The notes under the pieces were generated by a model. That model did no database searches. It saw only the letters and a list, made by a program, of their open reading frames with translations, and had not been told where the DNA came from. A stretch of 5,810 nt of DNA from contig JABUUR010000257.1 of NCBI GenBank assembly GCA_021443065.1, positions 1 through 5,810 of the forward strand. The letters are read 5' to 3'. Below are positions 1 to 4,841 of this stretch, one piece after another; within the stretch, counting starts at the first letter, position 1, and every line of letters starts with the position of its first letter. Position numbers and translations under genes: made by a program. Source of the DNA: Fibrobacter sp. (lineage in GTDB: Bacteria > Fibrobacterota > Fibrobacteria > Fibrobacterales > Fibrobacteraceae).

Positions 1-728
1 TTCTTGTCGCAGAACCAGCCCAGCACAAATTGCAGAATGCAAAGGACCAGGGCCACCACAGCCAACAGGGGCAAGGTGCCGCTGTTCCACAAATCCGCAA
101 AGCCCATCTCGCGGATATCGTAACTGGCCTTGGCTAGAATCACGAAAACGCTGAACGTCCAGATAAAGATGGTGTACTTGGAGAACTTGGCCACCTTGTC
201 GGCAAGTTCGGGGTAAAAGGAACGCACCCCCAGCGCAACAGCCAAGGGTATGGAGATGATAGGCTGTATGGAATTGAATATGCGAAGCGCAATGTCCGCA
301 AAGCCTGCCTCGGAGCCCGTCAGGTAGCCGTAAATTACGGGAATGCTGAAGCAGGCGATCAGGTGCCCGCTCAAGAAAATCTTCAACGCAAGCACCGGGT
401 TTCCGCCCAGCATCTTGGCCATGGCGGGGGCCGCGTTTGCGGGAGGGCAAAGGCAGATGATGGCACCGCCCAAAAGCACCTCGCGAGGCAATCCGAAAAC
501 TTCCACGCACGCCCACAGAAGGGCAAGCAACAGCAAGCTTGCCACGAAAGCGCGGATCTCGATTTTAAAGGTATAGCCGTGCTCCTGGGGAGGGATCTTG
601 CCGATGAAGGTCAAAAGCATCATGGTTCCAATCAGGTACGGGAGCATGGCGGCCAACACGTGGGCCTGGGGCAGCAAAATACCGAGAATTATGGCAATCG
701 GCATTAGAATTGTGCGCAAATTCTTCAT
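1..728 (-). CDS. BASS-type (bile acid:Na+ symporter-like) membrane transporter, C-terminus cut by window edge
   Basis: This frame is open from an ATG at 728-726 to the left edge, giving 242 codons of an evidently longer protein; family members are usually about 300 residues, so the C-terminal part is missing. It is strongly hydrophobic, with candidate membrane segments at about residues 7-22, 27-43, 58-79, 115-135, 150-168, 183-201 and 218-239. The most telling stretch is residues 92-111, CLCPPANAAPAMAKMLGGNP, which resembles the Pro/Ala-rich crossover region followed by a GGN motif in BASS-family carriers. Those carriers move organic anions or other small solutes with Na+ across the inner membrane; the substrate here cannot be told. 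The ATG is chosen because a -10 element sits 8 bases upstream. There is no Shine-Dalgarno sequence. The gene is transcribed divergently from ktrB. The family call comes from motif memory rather than alignment; another secondary carrier with the same inverted-repeat fold is the main alternative. Confidence 0.68.
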   Translation of the reverse strand, partial: MKNLRTILMPIAIILGILLPQAHVLAAMLPYLIGTMMLLTFIGKIPPQEHGYTFKIEIRAFVASLLLLALLWACVEVFGLPREVLLGGAIICLCPPANAAPAMAKMLGGNPVLALKIFLSGHLIACFSIPVIYGYLTGSEAGFADIALRIFNSIQPIISIPLAVALGVRSFYPELADKVAKFSKYTIFIWTFSVFVILAKASYDIREMGFADLWNSGTLPLLAVVALVLCILQFVLGWFCDK

Positions 729-736
729 AACGGCGG

Positions 737-767
737 CAAATTTAGAAAAATGAGGCTTTTTGAGCAA
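737..767 (-). promoter_or_regulatory. Candidate promoter of the BASS-type transporter gene
   Basis: On the minus strand, TTGCTC (767-762) is followed after 17 bases by TAAATT (744-739), extended to TAAATTTG (744-737). The extended form fits the Bacteroidetes -7 consensus TAnnTTTG exactly. The start codon follows 8 bases later, so the predicted 5' leader is only a few bases. The assignment rests on motif and spacing only. Confidence 0.5.
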
Positions 768-791
768 GACCGAAAATCGCCCCTATTTTTG
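760..791 (+). promoter_or_regulatory. Candidate upstream promoter of ktrB
   Basis: TTGAGC (760-765) is followed after 18 bases by TATTTT (784-789), and TATTTTTG (784-791) matches TAnnTTTG. Transcription would begin near 796-798 and give a leader of about 33 bases before the ATG at 830. The -35 overlaps the -35 of the divergent transporter promoter inside the palindrome TTGAGCAA (760-767). Confidence 0.35.
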
Positions 792-824
792 ACACTGGAG
801 TGACATCCCATTTTACTATCTTTG
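789..824 (+). promoter_or_regulatory. Candidate proximal promoter of ktrB, near-leaderless
   Basis: TTGACA (789-794) is a perfect -35 hexamer. It is followed by TACTAT (814-819, spacer 19), overlapped by TATCTTTG (817-824), an exact TAnnTTTG match. The ATG lies 5 bases further on, so the transcript would begin at or within a few bases of the start codon. This placement is the main reason for choosing ATG 830 over the in-frame GTG at 800, which would lie upstream of the promoter's own start point. Confidence 0.5.
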
Positions 825-829
825 ACCCT

Positions 830-2221
830 ATGTTACATTCTAGATATGCCGCGTTCTCCTACGTGGAAAATGCCGACGAAAAAAAGAAGAAACAGGTCAA
901 CCCCATCCTGATGGTCGTGGCAGGCTACCTGGCACTGATTTCCCTTGGTGCGGCGCTGCTCTCGCTCCCCTGCGCCCAACGTCAACCCGTGGGAGTGCTG
1001 GATGCTTTTTTCACCGCAGGATCCGCCGTTTGCGTCACCGGCCTCAGCACCATTGACATAAGCACAAGTTTCACCGTCTTTGGCAACTGGATCCTGGTGT
1101 TCCTTATGCAGTGCGGCGGCCTGGGCATCATGACCATTTCTACGGTCATCATCCTGCTGGCCGGAATGCACCCGGGGTTCAACCACCAGTCCGCCCTGCT
1201 GGCGAACTACACCCAGGAAGGCAACGTAGACGCCACCCGGATACTCAAGGCGGTAATCCCCTTTACCTTTATCGTGGAGGCCTGCGGCGCCCTGGCATAT
1301 TTCAGCCAGTTTTCCGGCATGGGGCTCTACGACCGCATTTTCTGCAGCATTTTCCAGGCCATCAGTTCCTTCTGCAACGTGGGTTTCACATTGTTCCCCG
1401 ATTCCCTGGTAAAGTTCCAGTTGAACCCTGTCATGAACATCACCACCTGCATTCTCGCCCTGGCCGGGGGATTTGGATTCCTGGCCATTACAGAGGTGCG
1501 CTATCTGTTCGACTTCAAGAACCGTACCTTCCGAAAAATTTCGCTGCACACCCGCATCGCCATCGGCGTCACCCTGATTATCGTTCTTGCAAGCACCCTG
1601 TTCTTTACCCTCAGCGAATGGGGCAACACCTTTGCGGGCCTTGGCCTTGGCGAAAAGTTGCAGTCCAGCACCTTCATGGCCTTTACCAGCCGTACCGCGG
1701 GACTTTCCAACGTAAACGTCTCCGCTTTGAGCGTAGGTTCCCTGTTCTTCTTTGTAATCATCATGCTCATCGGCGCAAACCCCGGCAGTTGTGGCGGAGG
1801 CATCAAGACCACCACGGCGGCGGTCATTTTCCTTTTGGGGTTCAACCGTCTTTTGGGCCGCAGCAAAACCCAGATCCTCGGGCGGACAATCCCCGAGGAT
1901 ACCGTGGACAAGGCGGTGCGGATCTTCGTGGTGGCCATCGTCATTATCGTTTCCGCCACGTTGATTCTTCTGGAGACCGAGGCCGCCGGAATATCCAACA
2001 GCCAGGGCTCCTTCCTGAAGGTATTCTTCGAAGTCGTCAGCGCCTACAGCACCTGCGGGCTTTCCATGGGGCTTACTCCGGACTTGTCCGTCCCCGGCAA
2101 GGTCATTGTATTTTTTGTAATGTTCATCGGGCGAATGGGACCCCTGTTCCTGATTTCTGCGGTAGCCAAAAAGCAGGAAGACGGCATGTGGTACGCCGAA
2201 GAAGACATCATGGTAGGGTAA
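830..2221 (+). CDS. ktrB: KtrB/TrkH-family K+ uptake channel subunit
   Basis: This 463-residue inner-membrane protein is the ion-conducting subunit of a Ktr system, which takes up K+ (Na+-coupled in studied members) together with KtrA. Four M1-P-M2 repeats can be followed by their pore loops: TAGSAVCVTGLS (62-73), ISSFCNVGFT (178-187), TSRTAGLS (286-293) and SAYSTCGLS (404-412), each with the single filter glycine of this superfamily. NPGSCGGGIKTTT (317-329) is the glycine-rich break in the third-repeat M2 helix that forms the intramembrane gate. GRMGPLF (434-440) is the conserved Arg-containing motif of the last helix. The length fits KtrB (about 450) better than the longer TrkH. The chosen ATG gives a short cytosolic N-terminus with a lysine cluster (18-21) ahead of the first membrane segment. 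An in-frame GTG at 800 would add ten residues. The regulator ktrA follows 77 bases downstream. Filter loop 3 has Leu where Phe is common, and loop 4 carries Cys409, both mild variants. Confidence 0.95.
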   Translation: MLHSRYAAFSYVENADEKKKKQVNPILMVVAGYLALISLGAALLSLPCAQRQPVGVLDAFFTAGSAVCVTGLSTIDISTSFTVFGNWILVFLMQCGGLGIMTISTVIILLAGMHPGFNHQSALLANYTQEGNVDATRILKAVIPFTFIVEACGALAYFSQFSGMGLYDRIFCSIFQAISSFCNVGFTLFPDSLVKFQLNPVMNITTCILALAGGFGFLAITEVRYLFDFKNRTFRKISLHTRIAIGVTLIIVLASTLFFTLSEWGNTFAGLGLGEKLQSSTFMAFTSRTAGLSNVNVSALSVGSLFFFVIIMLIGANPGSCGGGIKTTTAAVIFLLGFNRLLGRSKTQILGRTIPEDTVDKAVRIFVVAIVIIVSATLILLETEAAGISNSQGSFLKVFFEVVSAYSTCGLSMGLTPDLSVPGKVIVFFVMFIGRMGPLFLISAVAKKQEDGMWYAEEDIMVG

Positions 2222-2225
2222 CTTA

Positions 2226-2253
2226 GACGAAAGACGAAAGACGACAGGCGAAA
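2226..2253 (+). repeat. Tandem 7-base repeat, four copies
   Basis: Four head-to-tail heptamers lie just after the ktrB stop: GACGAAA (2226-2232), GACGAAA (2233-2239), GACGACA (2240-2246) and GGCGAAA (2247-2253). The first two copies are identical and the last two differ at one base each. GTCTTTC at 2271-2277 is the exact inverse of GAAAGAC (2229-2235 and 2236-2242), so the transcript between the two genes could fold into a 7-bp stem. Confidence 0.8.
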
Positions 2254-2286
2254 GGGGTGATTCCTATTTTGTCTTTCACCAATTTC

Positions 2287-2294
2287 TAAATTAA
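2287..2294 (+). promoter_or_regulatory. Possible -10 element of ktrA
   Basis: TAAATTAA, within TTTCTAAATT (2283-2292), lies 4 bases before the ktrA ATG. The same core, TTTCTAAATT, precedes the transporter gene at the other end of the window (748-739 on the minus strand). I see no -35 at normal spacing, so this may be a weak internal promoter rather than the main source of ktrA transcript. Confidence 0.3.
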
Positions 2295-2298
2295 GGCT

Positions 2299-2955
2299 AT
2301 GGCATCTAAGCAATTTGTAGTTATCGGCCTGGGCAATACGGGCTACTTCCTGGCACGCCACCTGACGGCCCTGGGTCACGACGTCATGGTGGTGGACCCC
2401 AGCCCCGAAAAGATCCAGGATATTTCAAACCAGGTGGCCCAGGCGGTGGTAGCCGACGGCACCCGCAAAAAGCAGCTCCAGGCCCTGCCCCTTGCAAAGG
2501 TGGACAGCGTCATCTGCTGCATCGGCGAAGACCTGCAGGCCTCCCTGCTTACCGTACTCAACCTGCGGGAACTGGGAGTCAAGCGCATTATCGCAAAGTC
2601 CAGCAGCCCCGCCCACACCACCATCCTCGAAAAATTGGGTGTCGCGGACATTTTCCACCCGGAACGCGACATGGCTATCTCTTTGGCAGAACGTCTGAAC
2701 CGCCCCAATATGCTGGATTACCTGCCCTTCATGGAAGGCTTTTCCATCGTGGAACTGGCCTGCCCCGAAAGTTTCTGGGACAAGACCCTGAAGGACTTGA
2801 ACCTCACCCATAAGTACGGCATCCAGGTCATCGCCATCCGCGACCCCCTGGAGCCCACCCCCAAGATCGGTAACATCGCGGACTACCCCCTCAAGGAGAA
2901 CGACGTGCTGTTCGTCATCGGGCCCAACGAAGCCCTGGACAAGTTCAAGGGTTAA
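2299..2955 (+). CDS. ktrA: KtrA, RCK-domain regulator of K+ uptake
   Basis: This 218-residue cytosolic protein binds nucleotide and gates the KtrB pore; in studied systems an octameric ring sits under a KtrB dimer, opened by ATP and closed by ADP. The N-terminal RCK_N (TrkA-N) Rossmann domain covers about 5-135. It shows the dinucleotide-binding loop GLGNTG (10-15), the acidic end of strand 2 in VVDPSPEK (31-38) with Asp33, ADGT (52-55), and LGVADIFHPERDMA (113-126), a typical end of this domain. An RCK_C domain follows at about 145-218, including VELACPESFW (151-160) and GIQVIAIRD (174-182). A single RCK unit of this length marks KtrA rather than the doubled TrkA of about 458 residues. The start is the only ATG consistent with a complete first beta strand. 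AAGG lies only 2 bases from it, too close to be a normal ribosome binding site. The gene follows its partner ktrB and ends in a terminator. Confidence 0.95.
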   Translation: MASKQFVVIGLGNTGYFLARHLTALGHDVMVVDPSPEKIQDISNQVAQAVVADGTRKKQLQALPLAKVDSVICCIGEDLQASLLTVLNLRELGVKRIIAKSSSPAHTTILEKLGVADIFHPERDMAISLAERLNRPNMLDYLPFMEGFSIVELACPESFWDKTLKDLNLTHKYGIQVIAIRDPLEPTPKIGNIADYPLKENDVLFVIGPNEALDKFKG

Positions 2956-2993
2956 AAAAAGGCTCGGTTCTCACCGGGCTTTTTCTTTTTTTT
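2955..2993. terminator. Rho-independent terminator, probably bidirectional
   Basis: The ktrA stop codon runs into an A tract (2954-2960). GCTCGG (2962-2967), loop TTCTCA (2968-2973) and CCGGGC (2974-2979) then form a 6-bp stem with one G-T pair, extendable by A-T pairs from the flanking tracts. A T-rich run follows (2980-2993). On the minus strand the A tract becomes seven T's, so the same hairpin can also end the convergent gene whose stop is at 3019. Confidence 0.85.
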
Positions 2994-3018
2994 GTTTAGA
3001 CTGGGGAGCCTAGTCGGG

Positions 3019-3606
3019 CTAGAACACCGGGCGGTCGGTGTTGGCGGTATCCTTTGCCTTTTTACCCTTGACCTGCTTTTCGGTAGCCAAGGTCCTGTGG
3101 GTAACGGAACCCACGGCAAAGTAGCGGTCGTTCTTTTGGACAACGGCGGTGTTGGCATTAAGGACCTTGACCGCGAACCACTGCTGGTAGATATTCAGGA
3201 TGCTTTCCTTGAACTGGGTTTCTTCTGTTACCGCAGGGGGGCCGGAGGGCTTGCCGTACTTGAGGGTAAACTGCCTGGACATGTATTCCACGGCCTCGAT
3301 GGTCTTGAAAAGGCGGTTCTTTTCGACCCGGCCGGTACGGATTTCGAAGGAATAGAACTTGTCGTTCTTGTTGAACATGAAGTCTACCTGGACCGGCAGT
3401 TCGCCGAACATGAACACGGGAATGACCACGCGTTCGCCCTCGCCCCGCTGACCGTAGGGCTCGTAACCCAGTTTCATCACCTCTTCGATGACGGTTTCGC
3501 GGGAAGCACCGAAGGGGATGCCAGCAAAATCATTATAACGCTGAGCACATACTTCCATAGACAGAAGCAGCGTCAAAATAGTCACAATGAATCCAAATCT
3601 TTGCAC
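3019..3606 (-). CDS. Secreted protein of unknown function
   Basis: I do not recognise this 195-residue protein. It starts at a GTG (3606-3604), supported by AGGAGA 5 bases upstream. Residues 1-21 look like a Sec signal peptide: Arg3, a hydrophobic core at about 5-16, and a likely signal peptidase I cut after Val-Cys-Ala (19-21). The Cys is not in a convincing lipobox, so a lipoprotein is less likely. The mature part begins with FAGIPFGASRETVIEEVMK (27-45), an aromatic-Gly-x-Pro-Phe-Gly-x-Ser opening followed by a helix. Alternating strand-like stretches come next, with many aromatic and charged residues (62-90), and a helical part at about 98-117. The C-terminal 20 residues are polar and lysine-rich. 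The product should be periplasmic or outer-membrane associated. It lies alone between a shared terminator and a divergent promoter region with aroC. A small soluble alpha/beta domain is plausible; no function can be assigned. Confidence 0.85.
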   Translation of the reverse strand: MQRFGFIVTILTLLLSMEVCAQRYNDFAGIPFGASRETVIEEVMKLGYEPYGQRGEGERVVIPVFMFGELPVQVDFMFNKNDKFYSFEIRTGRVEKNRLFKTIEAVEYMSRQFTLKYGKPSGPPAVTEETQFKESILNIYQQWFAVKVLNANTAVVQKNDRYFAVGSVTHRTLATEKQVKGKKAKDTANTDRPVF

Positions 3607-3611
3607 GGTTA

Positions 3612-3617
3612 TCTCCT
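3612..3617 (-). promoter_or_regulatory. Ribosome binding site deciding a GTG start
   Basis: Minus-strand AGGAGA (3617-3612) lies 5 bases from the GTG at 3606. It is the clearest Shine-Dalgarno sequence in the window and contrasts with the four genes that have none. Confidence 0.75.
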
Positions 3618-3628
3618 AGTACCGATGT

Positions 3629-3663
3629 AAAAGATAGTAAACTTTTGTTATAAGATAAGTCAA
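3629..3663 (-). promoter_or_regulatory. Candidate promoter of the secreted-protein gene
   Basis: On the minus strand TTGACT (3663-3658) and TACTAT (3639-3634) are separated by 18 bases, and TATCTTTT (3636-3629) overlaps the -10. The arrangement TTTTGAC ... TTTACTATCTTT closely matches the proximal ktrB promoter. The predicted leader is about 20 bases and contains the AGGAGA ribosome binding site. Confidence 0.5.
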
Positions 3664-3696
3664 AACCCGACATTTTCAAAGAAAAATACCGTAATT

Positions 3697-3707
3697 ATCT
3701 ATATTTT
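3697..3707 (+). promoter_or_regulatory. Candidate -10 region of the aroC-lpxK unit
   Basis: TATCTATATTTT (3697 onward, with TATATT at 3700-3705) lies 5 bases before the aroC ATG when counted from the TAnnTTTT end at 3707. TTTTCA (3673-3678) is a weak -35 candidate at a spacing of 18-21 bases. No ribosome binding site separates the element from the ATG, so a leaderless transcript is likely. Confidence 0.42.
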
Positions 3708-3712
3708 TTCAC

Positions 3713-4822
3713 ATGTCGAGCACTTTTGGTAAAATTTTTTCCGTTACAACCTGGGGGGAATCCCATGGAGCAGGTGTCGGGTCCGTCCTGGACGGGTGCC
3801 CGGCCGGCCTTGCTATCAGCGAAAACGACATCCAGATCGAGCTGGACCGTCGTCGACCCGGCCAGAACAAGCTGACCACCCCCCGCGACGAAAAGGACCA
3901 GGTCAAGATACTTTCTGGCGTTTTTGAAGGGAAAACCACAGGCACTCCGATTTCCTTTGCGGTTTTTAACGAAGACCAGCGTAGCCACGACTATTCCGAG
4001 ATTCAAAAATGGTACCGTCCCGGTCATGCGGACCTGTGCTATGACGAAAAATACGGTTTCAGGGACTACCGTGGCGGTGGACGCAGTTCCGCTCGCGAGA
4101 CCATCGGACGCGTTGCTGCAGGGGCAGTTGCCAAAAAACTTTTAAGGCAGGTGGCAGGCACCGAGATTTTGGCCTGGGTAAATTCCATCGGCAAAGTGGA
4201 CTGCGGCCCCCTGAACCTGAACGACCTGACCTTGGAGCAGATCGAAGCCTCCCCCGTGCGCTGCCCGGACCCCGAGGCCAGCGCCAAGATGGAAGCCGAG
4301 GTCCTGGAAGCACGTCGAAACGCAGACAGCGTCGGCGGAACGGTGTGCCTTTTGGTCAAGAACCCGCCGAAATCATTGGGCGAGCCGGTGTTCGACCGCA
4401 TGGATGCGCTCTTGGCTCAGGCAATGCTTTCTATCCCCGCCAGCAAGGGCTTTGAAATCGGAAGCGGTTTCGCGGCGGCCCGCATGCACGGCAGCGAACA
4501 CAACGACGAAATTTTCTTTGACGGCAACGTCTACCGCACCAGGACAAACAATGCCGGTGGTTCCTTGGGCGGTATAAGCAACGGCGAGCCCATCTACTGC
4601 AAAATCGCCTTCAAGCCCACGGCCACCATAGCCCAAAGACAGAACACCGCAGGGCGTGGCGGCGAAAACGGCACCCTGGCTGCCCGCGGCAGGCACGACC
4701 CTTGCGTGGCGGTCCGCGCGCCGGTCATTGTGGAGAGCATGGCGGCGCTTGTTCTTGCAGACTTGCTGTTGCAGCAAAAGCGAAATTTCCTAAACTCCGC
4801 AGATCAAGCCTTCGCGGACTAA
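3713..4822 (+). CDS. aroC: Chorismate synthase
   Basis: This cytosolic enzyme makes chorismate from 5-enolpyruvylshikimate 3-phosphate, the last step of the shikimate pathway, using reduced FMN without net redox change. The 369-residue length is normal. All three family signatures are visible: GESHGAGVGSVLDGCPAG (15-32) with the active-site His18; RGGGRSSARETIGRVAAGA (120-138); and RHDPCVAVRAPVIVESM (327-343). RRRPGQ (46-51) is part of the phosphate and FMN-binding surface, and YRPGHAD (101-107) contains the second catalytic-type histidine, His105. GGSLGGISNGEPI (282-294) is also typical. The ATG is chosen because it directly precedes the conserved FGKIFSVTTWGESHG start of the family. No Shine-Dalgarno sequence is present. 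lpxK follows after 19 bases, suggesting co-transcription. No key residue is missing, so the enzyme should be active. Confidence 0.98.
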   Translation: MSSTFGKIFSVTTWGESHGAGVGSVLDGCPAGLAISENDIQIELDRRRPGQNKLTTPRDEKDQVKILSGVFEGKTTGTPISFAVFNEDQRSHDYSEIQKWYRPGHADLCYDEKYGFRDYRGGGRSSARETIGRVAAGAVAKKLLRQVAGTEILAWVNSIGKVDCGPLNLNDLTLEQIEASPVRCPDPEASAKMEAEVLEARRNADSVGGTVCLLVKNPPKSLGEPVFDRMDALLAQAMLSIPASKGFEIGSGFAAARMHGSEHNDEIFFDGNVYRTRTNNAGGSLGGISNGEPIYCKIAFKPTATIAQRQNTAGRGGENGTLAARGRHDPCVAVRAPVIVESMAALVLADLLLQQKRNFLNSADQAFAD

Positions 4823-4832
4823 GCGCAAATCC

Positions 4833-4839
4833 AGGAAAG
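4833..4839 (+). promoter_or_regulatory. Ribosome binding site supporting the TTG start of lpxK
   Basis: AGGAAAG lies two bases from the TTG at 4842, with its AGGA core 5 bases upstream. The frame has a stop at 4791-4793 and no ATG or GTG between that stop and the Walker A motif, so TTG with this site is the best available start. Confidence 0.55.
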
Positions 4840-4841
4840 AA

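Noticed and set aside
800..829. GTG at 800 as the start of ktrB, adding ten residues
   Set aside because: The proposed extension covers the -10 element TATCTTTG, and the ATG at 830 sits at the expected transcript start. The extra residues match nothing I know in the family. The upstream promoter candidate at 760-791 keeps this option barely open.
833..1549. Long minus-strand open frame of 238 codons
   Set aside because: It lies wholly antisense to ktrB, whose pore motifs are unmistakable. Its product is rich in Gly, His and Gln with no domain pattern.
1111..2226. Plus-strand open frame of 371 codons
   Set aside because: It is an out-of-frame shadow of ktrB with Arg/Pro/His-rich sequence typical of a shifted GC-rich frame.
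2992..3630. Plus-strand open frame of 212 codons opposite the secreted-protein gene
   Set aside because: The minus-strand gene has a signal peptide, a ribosome binding site, a promoter and a terminator. The plus-strand frame has none of these, starts inside the terminator T tract and runs into the divergent promoter region.
3001..3712. A possible new gene system around the secreted protein and aroC
   Set aside because: Only one unassigned gene is present, with its own promoter and terminator and housekeeping neighbours. Nothing links it to a partner, nuclease, toxin or mobile element.
4373..4777. Minus-strand open frame of 134 codons inside aroC
   Set aside because: It is antisense to conserved aroC coding sequence and shows no start signals.
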